A stretch of 55,179 nt of DNA from contig DATGQD010000038.1 in the NCBI GenBank assembly GCA_035304385.1, forward strand, positions 1-55,179, written 5' to 3'. The stretch comes from ZC4RG29 sp035304385 (GTDB lineage: Bacteria; Bacteroidota; Bacteroidia; Cytophagales; Cyclobacteriaceae). The translations under genes and the position numbers were made by a program. The notes below the pieces were generated by a model. The model was not told the origin of the DNA. It made no database searches and saw only the letters and a program-made list of their open reading frames with translations. Below, piece by piece: positions 19,298-27,695 of the stretch (positions are counted from its first letter, which is position 1; each line of letters begins with the position of its first letter).

Positions 19298-19304
19298 AAG
19301 GAGG
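19298..19304 (+). promoter_or_regulatory. Strong Shine-Dalgarno site before the second small paralogue
   Basis: AAGGAGG lies 5 bases before the ATG at 19310. Full SD sites are uncommon in this window, as usual for Bacteroidota, so it fixes this start well and hints at high translation. Confidence 0.7.
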
Positions 19305-19309
19305 CAAAC

Positions 19310-19633
19310 ATGATAGACTACAGCTCACTCTCCCAAACATTGGATCACTTTCGAGTGACAGGATATCCCCTGGAATTTCAATTGCAAGCCTCAGCGCTCT
19401 ATTGTCCGGATCTTGATGCAAGAATGAGTCCTGAAGAATTCGACGTTGTGTCGGCCTTTCATTTCGGTCAATCCCCCGGCGAGGAAGAAAGAACGCTCTA
19501 TGTCATCTCTTCCTTGCCGGGATTAATGGGTACATTGGTTCTGACTGCAGGCGAAGTCTATTCCGAAGAAATGAGTTTTGAAATGGCCGGTAAACTTCGC
19601 ACCCATCCCTACGGCGAATGGATTTGCAGCTGA
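19310..19633 (+). CDS. Paralogue of the preceding small conserved protein
   Basis: The 107-residue product aligns along its length with the preceding gene: YSSLSQTLDHFRVTGYPLEF against YDTLSDALIDLKKRGYNFDF, MSPEEFDVVSAFHF against FTPEQFNIDEVYRF, and VISSLPGLMGTLV against AISSYSGMKGTLV, ending in MSFEM against MTFEM. It is an old tandem duplication with about one third identity by eye. Function is unknown. The start is fixed by a strong AAGGAGG site. A GH16 gene follows 107 bases downstream. Confidence 0.8.
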   Translation: MIDYSSLSQTLDHFRVTGYPLEFQLQASALYCPDLDARMSPEEFDVVSAFHFGQSPGEEERTLYVISSLPGLMGTLVLTAGEVYSEEMSFEMAGKLRTHPYGEWICS

Positions 19634-19740
19634 AAAAGAAAATTTCAGGCAAACACGCGGCACTGCCACCTGGATTAAAGTGGTTCATCCCTCATTTGCG
19701 AATCACTTTCCACCACCTTAACTTGAACATTCAACTAACC

Positions 19741-20592
19741 ATGCGAATGTCCGGGTTTCTTTTTACATACTTCCTGACCGCAATGTTGGGATGCGCTCCT
19801 GGTGAACCGCCAGCCCCCAAGATTGATCCATCTCAACAAAAACCTGTCGACAAAAACTGGGCGTTTGAGACGACGCCGGTATGGGCCGACGAATTCGACT
19901 ACGAAGGTCCACCCGATCCCAATAAATGGGACTACGACATTGGCGGCCACGGCTGGGGCAACAACGAACTTCAGTATTACACCAACGACATCAAGAACGC
20001 CAGCGTAAGCGGCGGACTCCTCAAGATCACCGTCCTTAAAGAGAAAAAAGAAAACCGCGAATACACATCCACGCGTCTTGTCTCGCGCAACAAGGGCGAC
20101 TGGCTCTACGGACGCATTGAGATCAGCGCAAAACTTCCCACTGGAAAAGGAACCTGGCCTGCCCTATGGATGCTGCCGACCGACTGGGCGTATGGCGACT
20201 GGCCCAAGTCGGGCGAAATCGATATCATGGAACATGTGGGCTTCGATCAGAACCGCGTCCATTTCAGCGTCCACACAGAATCCTACAATCACATGATCGG
20301 CACGCAACGCACAGCAACCCAAATTATCGAAACCGCCAGTGATGCGTTTCACAAATACCGTGTCGACTGGACACCATACGCTGTTCGTGGCTTTTTTGAT
20401 GATCAGCAGGTGTTCGAATTCGTCAACGAAGGAAAAGGGCCGGCTACATGGCCCTTCGATAAGCGCTTCCACCTCTTGATAAACATCGCGTTCGGCGGAA
20501 ATTGGGGCGGTGCCCAGGGCATCGACGACTCCATCCTGCCACAGTCCATGCTGGTGGATTATGTCCGCGTATACAAGATGATCGAGAAGTAG
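19741..20592 (+). CDS. GH16 family glycoside hydrolase lipoprotein
   Basis: The 283-residue product begins with a lipoprotein signal (FLFTYFLTAMLGC, lipid-bearing Cys18), so it is a membrane-anchored envelope enzyme. The GH16 catalytic signature GEIDIMEHVG lies near 158-167, with two Glu and the intervening Asp; upstream is GTWPALWMLP and downstream FHLLINIAFGGNWGG, as in laminarinases (endo-beta-1,3-glucanases). Length is standard for a single-domain enzyme. The ATG at 19741 is chosen because the lipobox follows at the normal distance. Substrate specificity for beta-1,3-glucan is likely but not certain. Confidence 0.92.
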   Translation: MRMSGFLFTYFLTAMLGCAPGEPPAPKIDPSQQKPVDKNWAFETTPVWADEFDYEGPPDPNKWDYDIGGHGWGNNELQYYTNDIKNASVSGGLLKITVLKEKKENREYTSTRLVSRNKGDWLYGRIEISAKLPTGKGTWPALWMLPTDWAYGDWPKSGEIDIMEHVGFDQNRVHFSVHTESYNHMIGTQRTATQIIETASDAFHKYRVDWTPYAVRGFFDDQQVFEFVNEGKGPATWPFDKRFHLLINIAFGGNWGGAQGIDDSILPQSMLVDYVRVYKMIEK

Positions 20593-20645
20593 TCAGGAGA
20601 AACCGTGGCCTTCAGCGAGAACAAATTGTTGGCTGGCGCGTAAAT

Positions 20646-20673
20646 TAATAAAGGACACATTGGTCCTTTATTA
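20646..20673. terminator. Perfect 11-bp inverted repeat after GH16
   Basis: TAATAAAGGAC and GTCCTTTATTA pair perfectly around a 6-base loop, 54 bases after the GH16 stop and 115 before the cupin ATG. The AT-rich outer ends would serve as a weak bidirectional terminator; an operator for the cupin operon is the alternative. Confidence 0.5.
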
Positions 20674-20701
20674 TCCTATGGGCTACCTTGGGGGTGCGTT
20701 G

Positions 20702-20709
20702 TAGATTTG
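20702..20709 (+). promoter_or_regulatory. Candidate -7 element for the cupin-AhpD operon
   Basis: TAGATTTG matches TAnnTTTG, 79 bases before the cupin ATG and 28 bases after the inverted repeat. No ideal -33 TTTG is seen. Confidence 0.4.
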
Positions 20710-20787
20710 CGTCTAAACGTGATTAAAATTAGCGCACATCGACAACGAAAATGAATAACGGAATGTTGATAAAATGACAGTAACTAA

Positions 20788-21093
20788 ATGCTTTCAACCA
20801 TGAAGACAGCAGAACTACCCCATCTGACGGTTTATCAGACGGGTAAAACATTTAAGGTATTGCAGGTGACCGGATCAGGAGGAATGAGTATGCCCGAACA
20901 CTTTTGCACCGGGGAAGCCGTTCTCGTCGTCCAGCGGGGATCGGCCGTCCTGCGGATGAAAGGTGAAGAGTTTCCCTTAAAGCAGCACGATGCGATGGTG
21001 ATACCAAAGGACGAAAGACACGCGCTGGTAATCGATGAAGATTTTCAGTCGCATGTGATCATGGGAGTCGATGCCGAAATAAAGTTTGCCTGA
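20788..21093 (+). CDS. Single-domain cupin
   Basis: The 101-residue product has the small beta-barrel cupin pattern: GMSMPEHFCTGEAVLVVQRG, then LKQHDAMVIPKDERHALVI. Potential metal ligands are His, Cys and Glu in EHFCTGE and His in DERHAL. The product is cytoplasmic. A second in-frame ATG at 20800 is an equally good start. It heads a run with two AhpD-like proteins (spacings 46 and 56 bases), so a role in peroxide, quinone or lactone chemistry is likely by association only. Confidence 0.82.
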   Translation: MLSTMKTAELPHLTVYQTGKTFKVLQVTGSGGMSMPEHFCTGEAVLVVQRGSAVLRMKGEEFPLKQHDAMVIPKDERHALVIDEDFQSHVIMGVDAEIKFA

Positions 21094-21139
21094 TTACGGA
21101 TGTCGCAAGATTTATTAAAAGAAAAAGCAAAAAATAGAT

Positions 21140-21613
21140 ATGGAAATGAAAGAACGATTGAACTACAAAGATGTTAGCCCAGATGCCATCAAGGCGATGC
21201 GAGGAGTAGAAAAATATGTGCGCGAGTCGGGGCTCGAACGCTCCCTCTATGAACTGGTGAAGATACGGGCATCGCAAATCAATGGCTGCGCCTATTGCAT
21301 TGACATGCACACCAAGGATGCTCGGATAGCAGGGGAAACCGAACAGCGTATATACGCGCTGAGTGCGTGGCGCGAAACGCCGTTTTATTCTGAACGGGAG
21401 CGCGCAGCATTGGCCTGGACGGAGGCGCTGACGCTGATTTCCGAAAACGACGTGCCTGACGATTTGTACGAAACGGTCAGCAAGCAATTCTCTGAAAAGG
21501 AAATGGTAGACCTGACGATGGCCATTATCGCTATCAATGGATGGAACCGGTTGGCCATCAGTTTCCGAACTGTCCCAGGCACATATGTGCCACACGAAGT
21601 GAGCGCCGTTTAG
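21140..21613 (+). CDS. Carboxymuconolactone decarboxylase / AhpD-like protein
   Basis: This 157-residue all-helical CMD-fold protein has the redox motif GCAYCIDMH: Cys50, Cys53 and His57, with Glu in LYELVKIRAS, as in AhpD-like alkylhydroperoxidases. The C-terminal MAIIAINGWNRLAISFR is typical of the group. It is cytoplasmic. It lies between the cupin and a second, shorter CMD protein. Function is probably disulfide-based peroxide reduction; decarboxylase activity is unlikely because the CxxC is complete. Confidence 0.92.
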   Translation: MEMKERLNYKDVSPDAIKAMRGVEKYVRESGLERSLYELVKIRASQINGCAYCIDMHTKDARIAGETEQRIYALSAWRETPFYSERERAALAWTEALTLISENDVPDDLYETVSKQFSEKEMVDLTMAIIAINGWNRLAISFRTVPGTYVPHEVSAV

Positions 21614-21669
21614 GAGATTTCATTTTTTCGGGCAACATTGATCACTGAACTGTTAAAGAAGAATATTTT

Positions 21670-22002
21670 ATGTCAAACGAGACTCAGTATCCCGCGGCGA
21701 CACGAGAGCTGGCAGAAAAGAAAGCTGCATTGGCGCCCGCCAACATCGAAGCATGGCGCACATTTAGCAAGACGGTCTTCACCGAAGGAGCGCTTCCCGC
21801 CAAGACCAAGGAGTTGATCGCCGTGGCTGTAGCGCATGTCACGCAATGCCCTTATTGCATCCGAGCGCACACAAGGGGAGCCCTGCGCAAAGGTGCGACT
21901 AAGGAGGAAATTATGGAAGCGATATGGGTGGCCGCAGAAATGCGCGCTGGCGCCGCATACGCACATGCCAACATCGCAATGGATGTAATGGAGAATTCAT
22001 AA
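21670..22002 (+). CDS. AhpD-like alkylhydroperoxidase (short CMD protein)
   Basis: The 110-residue CMD-fold protein carries CPYCIRAH (Cys60, Cys63, His67) preceded by KTKELIAVAVAHVTQ. The C terminus MRAGAAYAHANIAMD fits the short AhpD-like group. It is cytoplasmic. Its stop codon (22000-22002) abuts the stop of the convergent VOC gene at 22003, leaving no room for a terminator between them. With the preceding CMD gene it forms a paralogous pair. Confidence 0.92.
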   Translation: MSNETQYPAATRELAEKKAALAPANIEAWRTFSKTVFTEGALPAKTKELIAVAVAHVTQCPYCIRAHTRGALRKGATKEEIMEAIWVAAEMRAGAAYAHANIAMDVMENS

Positions 22003-22359
22003 TCATCCCATTGCCTGTCCGAAGGTCAGCAGGGTGCCGTTTGGATCGATCATGGAAAACTCCTTTTGACCCCATGGCTTTTCCTGCAGCGTGCCATTCG
22101 GGTGAATAGGTGTTCCCAGGTTGAGAAGGTGCTGATACATCCCATCAATGTCCTGATCCACCCTGAGATAGATCATGAAATCAGACTTGCCGGGTACCAG
22201 TGCAGGGTAAGAAAAAAAATGTAGCTCGACGTTGTCGCGTGAAAGGATAAGATAGTCTTCATAATCCGAGCGCAGGGTAAAGCCGAGGCGTTTTACATAC
22301 CAGGTAATGGTTTCCTGCTTGTTGATGAACGGCAGCTTGGGGATGGCGGTTGTGATCAT
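22003..22359 (-). CDS. VOC family (glyoxalase/bleomycin-resistance fold) protein
   Basis: This 118-residue single VOC domain protein has the opening KLPFINKQETITWYVKRLGF, a central VELHFFSYP and the C-terminal segment GQKEFSMIDPNGTLLTFGQ, typical of bleomycin-resistance-like and glyoxalase-like proteins. Such proteins dimerise and bind small molecules or metal-dependent substrates. It starts 21 bases after the stop of the large permease on the same strand, so it is probably in that transcript. Specific substrate unknown. Confidence 0.88.
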   Translation of the reverse strand: MITTAIPKLPFINKQETITWYVKRLGFTLRSDYEDYLILSRDNVELHFFSYPALVPGKSDFMIYLRVDQDIDGMYQHLLNLGTPIHPNGTLQEKPWGQKEFSMIDPNGTLLTFGQAMG

Positions 22360-22380
22360 ATATCCTGAATGCTATCGGAC

Positions 22381-24753
22381 TCACTCATTCCTCAGGGATT
22401 GGGCAGGGTTTATTCTCGCTGCTTTGATGGTCTCGACGCTTACCGTCACCCACGCAATGACCAGGGCTGCAAGAAAGGCAAAGACGAACACAGTCCAATC
22501 AAGCTCTACATGATAGGCAAATCCGGAAAGCCAGCGGTTCATGCCGTACCAGGCGAGCGGAAAGGCTACGACCATGGCGATCAGGACAGGCTTAGTGAAG
22601 CTACGCGACAACAGGTATACGACACCAGGCACACTCGCACCCAACACCTTGCGAACACTGATCTCCTTGGTGCGACGTTCCGCGAGGAAAGCCGATAACC
22701 CGTACAAACCCAGACATGAAATAAAAATCGCGAGTGCAGAAAAGATGTTAAACAACGTGCCCAGGCGCTGTTCCGCCTTGTAAAGTGTAGCGAGCGATTG
22801 ATCGACGAAGTCGTACGAAAACGGGTACGCCGGATTCAGTTCCTTCCATATTTCCCCCAACGCACCAATGGCCCTCTCCGTCTGGCCCGGCTGCGTACGC
22901 ACAACCACTTTCCCTCCCCACCAATTCGCGCGAAGGACAAGCGGCCCTATCGGTTGCTGAAGCGGTTGAAAATTAAAGTCCTTTACAACACCGATGATAG
23001 TCCCCTTGACGTCCTGGAACTCAAGCGGCTGTCCCACCGCGTCTTCTACATCCATACCCATCGTTTTGAGGGCGCTTTCATTGACAACGAAATTCGCACT
23101 GTCAGCGGCAAAATCCCTGAACCACCTGCCGTCGATAAGCGTAACGCCGAAGACATCCATAAAATTTTCATCGACCGCCAGGTTGCAGAACAAAGGCTGA
23201 GTTTCCGGATTCTTGCCTTCCCAAACTACATTAACAGTTCCGTTCGTGAGATTGGTTGGAAGGTCCGATACGACAGTAAACTGTGACGTATGCGGGTTCT
23301 GTTCCAGTTCTGTTCGCAGCGCCTGATACTTCGACCAGATGTCGCCGGTCATCTGTACATACACAAGGTTTTCTTTGTCGAAGCCGAGATTCCTGTTCTG
23401 AATGTACCGCAGTTGGTTGTACACAACACCTGTACCGACCAACAGGACAATAGAAATCGTAAACTGAACAACCACAAGCGTGTTGCGGAAAGTACTGCCT
23501 GCTGCACCAACACTCGCATTGCCTTTTAAGACTTTGGACGGCAGAAACCCTGACAGAAACAACGCGGGATAACTTCCTGAGATCAGACCCGTAGCCAATG
23601 TGATCACTAGCAAGCCTGAGAGCAGCCTCCCGTCGGTGAAATCAAAGACTAAATCCTTTCCGGTAAGGGCGTTGAAGAGCGGAAGTGCTGTAGCAACAAG
23701 CACAACAGCCAGCGCAAGCGCCAAAAATGCCACGAGTGCGGATTCAGCGAGGAATTGCCTTATGATCTGCATGCGCACTGCTCCCACAACTTTTCTAAGC
23801 CCTACTTCTCTGGCCCTTCTGGCCGACCTTGCCGTTGCGAGATTCATAAAATTGATGCAGGCAACGGCCAGAATAATCGCTGCGATGATCCCGAGGATAT
23901 ACACGTACTGCACGTTCCCGCGCGCGAACATGTCAGCCATGAGGTGACTCGAATGCAGGTACACATCACGAAGCGGCTGAAGTGCAAAAGCGACCTTCAG
24001 TACAGGCTCGTTGGCCTTGTAAATAGCCTGGATGCGATCGCCAATGCTCTTGAGTGCCGCCGGCGACGTGTCGGCACCCTCATCCAACAACACATAAGTG
24101 GAAAAGTTAAAGTTGTCCCAATCGTTGTCGATCAAGTCGCGATTCGTGCGCGCGAGATTGGTCATGGGTTGAAGGAGGTCGAAACGAATGTGCGAGTTGC
24201 CGGGCACATCCGCGAGTACCCCTGTCACCACAAGATCGTGCTGATGATTTTTTCGAATGGTCTGTCCAAGAGCTGGTTCGTCTCCGAAATATTTTCGCGC
24301 CATCGAGGCCGTGATCAGGATTCCATCTGGATTTCGAAGTGCCGTTTCCGGATTTCCCGCGATAAGCGGAAAAGAAAAAATCTGGAAGAACGTCGAGTCA
24401 ACGAAAAGGAGCCCATCCTCCTGGAACATCCTTTCACCAACCTGGAAGAGGCTTGAGTGGTGTCCACTCAACCGGACAACATTCTTGATGCCCGGTATCT
24501 CCGTCAGCGCCGCATGCGCAATAGGAGCGGATGTTATACCCGCGTGAACATCCAGTTCAGGTAGCGAAGCATTTATCCGGTAGATGTGTTCGGCATTGCT
24601 ATGGAACCGGTCATAACTCAGTTCATCCTGCACCCACAGAAGAATTAGGATGCTGCACGCCATCCCGATGGCGAGACCGACAATATTGATGATTGAAAAT
24701 CCTTTATGACGCCCAAGGTTCCTTAGGCCGACTTTGAGGTAGTTTCGAAGCAT
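22381..24753 (-). CDS. FtsX/MacB-type ABC transporter permease
   Basis: This 790-residue permease has two MacB-periplasmic-core plus FtsX units. The N-terminal membrane helix is in GFSIINIVGLAIGMACSILI, followed by a periplasmic domain. Three helices follow around residues 285-420, containing FMNLATARSARRAREVGLRKVVGA. A second short span, VVVQFTISIVLLVGTGVVY, leads to a second periplasmic domain and the C-terminal helices with RRTKEISVRKVLGASV. No ATP-binding subunit is encoded nearby, which is the norm for this Bacteroidota family. It starts divergently from an oxidoreductase gene. Likely efflux or stress response; the cargo is unknown. Confidence 0.93.
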   Translation of the reverse strand: MLRNYLKVGLRNLGRHKGFSIINIVGLAIGMACSILILLWVQDELSYDRFHSNAEHIYRINASLPELDVHAGITSAPIAHAALTEIPGIKNVVRLSGHHSSLFQVGERMFQEDGLLFVDSTFFQIFSFPLIAGNPETALRNPDGILITASMARKYFGDEPALGQTIRKNHQHDLVVTGVLADVPGNSHIRFDLLQPMTNLARTNRDLIDNDWDNFNFSTYVLLDEGADTSPAALKSIGDRIQAIYKANEPVLKVAFALQPLRDVYLHSSHLMADMFARGNVQYVYILGIIAAIILAVACINFMNLATARSARRAREVGLRKVVGAVRMQIIRQFLAESALVAFLALALAVVLVATALPLFNALTGKDLVFDFTDGRLLSGLLVITLATGLISGSYPALFLSGFLPSKVLKGNASVGAAGSTFRNTLVVVQFTISIVLLVGTGVVYNQLRYIQNRNLGFDKENLVYVQMTGDIWSKYQALRTELEQNPHTSQFTVVSDLPTNLTNGTVNVVWEGKNPETQPLFCNLAVDENFMDVFGVTLIDGRWFRDFAADSANFVVNESALKTMGMDVEDAVGQPLEFQDVKGTIIGVVKDFNFQPLQQPIGPLVLRANWWGGKVVVRTQPGQTERAIGALGEIWKELNPAYPFSYDFVDQSLATLYKAEQRLGTLFNIFSALAIFISCLGLYGLSAFLAERRTKEISVRKVLGASVPGVVYLLSRSFTKPVLIAMVVAFPLAWYGMNRWLSGFAYHVELDWTVFVFAFLAALVIAWVTVSVETIKAARINPAQSLRNE

Positions 24754-24917
24754 GACTTGTGTTTATTCTTCAACTGAGAACGGTCAGATCGGGTGGGCCA
24801 TCACCTTTCCCCTCCATAGACGCGAAACCAGGGAGGCGTGTTACACCGTACAGAGCAAAAAGGCTCCGGCGACGGAGGGCATGTCCGAAAAAGCACACTC
24901 CCAACCAATTTCAATGC

Positions 24918-24925
24918 TATCTTTA
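24918..24925 (+). promoter_or_regulatory. Possible -7 element for the Gfo/Idh gene
   Basis: TATCTTTA differs from TAnnTTTG only in the last base and lies about 90 bases before the ATG. An identical octamer precedes the cytochrome lipoprotein gene at 28442. Confidence 0.25.
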
Positions 24926-25014
24926 CCCATGGTTGTCCGCGCGACCTGAAGCAACCCGATCCTTGATGCTGTGGGTTAGGAAACCGCAGACACAGTGCTT
25001 AATTCGATCACACC

Positions 25015-26202
25015 ATGAACCCGGAAAAGCTCATTACTCGGAAAAAATTCCTTCACCAGGCCGGCATGCTCGGCGTGGCAGCGGCTGTTGCGTCGATCAC
25101 AAGTTCTGCAAAAGGCCTGATGCAGGACGGAAAGAAGATCCGCGTGGGGATCATCGGCTGCGGGAGTGTGTCCACGCAGTACCTTCCCCATTTGTCGAAG
25201 TCGCCATACGTGCAACTCGTAAGCGCATGCGACATCATACCAGAGCGCGCTAAGAAAGCCGCCGAAGAATATGGTATTCCCAATCATTATCCCAACATCG
25301 AACGAATGCTGGCCGGCGCACCGTTCGATTTGCTTGTCGTTACCACCGATATGCAGGAACACGGACGTCTCAACAAAATGGCCATTCAGGCAGGCAAGCA
25401 CGTGTGGAGTGAAAAGCCACTTGCCAACACGTACAAGGAAGGCAAAGAGCTCGTCGACCTCGCTAAACAAAAAGGAGTCAGAATCTGGGGTGCACCAGTC
25501 GTCGTAAACAGTCCTCAGTTTGCCTTCATGGCCAAAGCCATCAACGAGGGTAAGCTGGGCAAGATCGCCGCCGCTCACGCGCACTACGGACACCTCGGCC
25601 CTACCTGGTCAGCGTTCTTTTACGAAAAGCTCGGAGGCAGTATGCCCGACCTGGGTGTATACAATATGGCAAGCCTCACCGGTCTCCTCGGACCAGTGAA
25701 GTCGGTCGTGGCCATGCTCAACATCATCACACCTACCCGCACGGTAGATAACCGATCCAAGCCGATCAAGGTTGAAGCAGAAGATAATGCCATGGTGCTC
25801 ATGGAACACGCCAGCGGAGCGCTTTCACATGTACAGAGCGGCTTCAACTACTTCGACCCTTATGGCCACGGCGGCACCGGGCAGGACAAGCCCACCATTT
25901 CCATTTGGGGAACAGAAGGGAACATGCACCTGATTGGTTACGACTGGGCGCCGTTCGGCGTCGACATGGCCACACGCGATCACGACGAAAGAACGATTCG
26001 TTACGCGGAAGATACCGGCACGTACGTCTGGCAGGAAGGTGCTTCCGTGGTCGCGAAGAGCCTGGCTACCGGCGTCGAACCCCTCGTCAACGTGGAACAC
26101 TCCCTGCACGTACTCGAGATCATCGAAGCCGCAAGAAAGTCACAGGAAGAAGGCAAGCGGATTGCGTTGCAATCGACATTCAAATGGCCCATAGTTGCCT
26201 GA
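25015..26202 (+). CDS. Gfo/Idh/MocA family oxidoreductase, exported
   Basis: This 395-residue NAD(P)-dependent oxidoreductase has the Rossmann motif VGIIGCGSVS near residue 43, the family signature WSEKPLANTYKEGKEL, and a C-terminal alpha/beta domain with GGSMPDLGVYN. The N terminus, TRKKFLHQAGMLGVAAAVAS, resembles a Tat signal but has Arg-Lys where Arg-Arg is usual. Members act on sugars or cyclitols, often in carbohydrate breakdown. It is divergent to the permease and followed by a TTTACGTG tandem repeat. No partner gene shares its operon. Substrate unknown. Confidence 0.9.
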   Translation: MNPEKLITRKKFLHQAGMLGVAAAVASITSSAKGLMQDGKKIRVGIIGCGSVSTQYLPHLSKSPYVQLVSACDIIPERAKKAAEEYGIPNHYPNIERMLAGAPFDLLVVTTDMQEHGRLNKMAIQAGKHVWSEKPLANTYKEGKELVDLAKQKGVRIWGAPVVVNSPQFAFMAKAINEGKLGKIAAAHAHYGHLGPTWSAFFYEKLGGSMPDLGVYNMASLTGLLGPVKSVVAMLNIITPTRTVDNRSKPIKVEAEDNAMVLMEHASGALSHVQSGFNYFDPYGHGGTGQDKPTISIWGTEGNMHLIGYDWAPFGVDMATRDHDERTIRYAEDTGTYVWQEGASVVAKSLATGVEPLVNVEHSLHVLEIIEAARKSQEEGKRIALQSTFKWPIVA

Positions 26203-26224
26203 TGCCCTCCCAGGTGTCCAGGCT

Positions 26225-26256
26225 TTTACGTGTTTACGTGTTTAGGTGTTTACGTG
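26225..26256 (+). repeat. Four tandem TTTACGTG octamers
   Basis: Four consecutive octamers occur (third TTTAGGTG), followed by a partial fifth. They lie between the convergent oxidoreductase and amine oxidase genes, 23 bases after the oxidoreductase stop. Confidence 0.85.
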
Positions 26257-26301
26257 TTTATGTTGGTGGACCAATATCGCCTGGGGGACTGCGGTCTATG
26301 G

Positions 26302-27555
26302 TTAATTTCCTTCACTCATTCTTTTCACTACCCGTGACGCACTCTGCAAGGCTGCCTCAACTGTGCCCATCTCTTCTCCGATATTAAACGCCTCACCCGC
26401 AAAATAAATCGTGTCATACACCGGTGTGGTCAGAACCTCAAGCGCGGATGCAGTGCTCGGTGTCTTGTAAGCATAGCCCCCCAGTGAAAAAGGATCGCGC
26501 GACCAATCCGCGACTTCAACCGCCCGCAGTTCATTGACGATCGTTTCCCGCGAACATCCAACAAGGTAAGCCAGCGACTCCACCGCCATCATGGTCAGCC
26601 CATCCCCTCGGGGCGCAGTGAGCGTAGCAGGACCCGACAGCCAACCGGACAATATCGGATGGTTGGCTGGCAGTTGTGACCACCACGTGGGTACCAGCGC
26701 GTCAGAGAAAACAAATCCTGCATCGCGCAGCCTTTCTTCCCAAAGCGGGCGCCGGAATTCAAAAAGAAATTTGATCACCCCTCCTGTTTCAATTTGTGAT
26801 ACGGCATCCTGCCAGCGGTCAATGCCCGGACTGAACGTGATCGCACCCGTTCTCAACACACTGGCTGGAACGGTGATGATCAGCTGACGCCCTTCGTATC
26901 GTTCCCCATCTGTCGTTATAACCTCAACTTTACCAGTCGTCCACGTCACGGCGGCCACGGGAGATGCCACCCATATTTCAGCACCATGGTCTGTCGCCTG
27001 CTTTGCGAGGAACTCACACAGTTGTGAATAACCGCCTGCTATTCGCGAACCGGTAAATTCGGAGTCGGCCGACCACTCGCTGCGAATCGCCTTCGCGCTG
27101 ATACGCCCCAGGTCAGCAGCGTCGAAACCTTCGATGATATGACGCACATCCTCCCACACCTCGGGAAAGTCAGCACGCGGAAAATGCCGATCCATGAACT
27201 CCTTCATCGTGACGTCGCCGTTCAACGTGCCGAGTGCTTCATAAACAGCATCGAGCGTTTCGGGAAACATGGCAGTACGCTGTACCTTCCCCTGGCGCAC
27301 CTGCCACGTATCCCCGTCGGTGGGCACTTCCTTCACACCCACTTCTTCAATTAAAGCCTGCGTATAATTCGGCTTCCCGTGAACAAATTCAGCGCCCTGC
27401 TCGACACGGGTTGAAAACTGGCCATTAAACGTGTGAATGCGCCCCCCAATCCGGTCGCGGGCTTCCAGCACAGTCACCGACCGGTTCCGCAACGCCAACT
27501 CGCGAGCAGCAGAAAGCCCGCAAATACCCGCACCCACAATCAAAACATCCGTCAT
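26302..27555 (-). CDS. Flavin-containing amine oxidase
   Basis: The 417-residue product is an FAD-dependent amine oxidase of the monoamine oxidase group. The FAD-binding motif GAGICGLSAAREL starts at residue 8, followed by VLEARDRIGGRIHTF, EQGAEFVHG and the C-terminal IYFAGEAFNIGEEMGTVEAAL that closes the FAD site. No signal peptide, so cytoplasmic. The ATG at 27555 is preferred over a TTG 24 bases upstream. Substrate (a primary, secondary or poly-amine) not predictable. It is divergent to the NagB-type gene. Confidence 0.92.
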   Translation of the reverse strand: MTDVLIVGAGICGLSAARELALRNRSVTVLEARDRIGGRIHTFNGQFSTRVEQGAEFVHGKPNYTQALIEEVGVKEVPTDGDTWQVRQGKVQRTAMFPETLDAVYEALGTLNGDVTMKEFMDRHFPRADFPEVWEDVRHIIEGFDAADLGRISAKAIRSEWSADSEFTGSRIAGGYSQLCEFLAKQATDHGAEIWVASPVAAVTWTTGKVEVITTDGERYEGRQLIITVPASVLRTGAITFSPGIDRWQDAVSQIETGGVIKFLFEFRRPLWEERLRDAGFVFSDALVPTWWSQLPANHPILSGWLSGPATLTAPRGDGLTMMAVESLAYLVGCSRETIVNELRAVEVADWSRDPFSLGGYAYKTPSTASALEVLTTPVYDTIYFAGEAFNIGEEMGTVEAALQSASRVVKRMSEGN

Positions 27556-27695
27556 AGGCTTTACTGTAATATCCTGCAATTTTGCTGATCATCCTGAACG
27601 AGCAAATTTTCGGCCGGCCGCCCTGAAGAAATATGCGACCTCACCGCTCCTCTACTATATGGGGTGAATTTTCCATGTTCAGGTTATTTTGCGCC

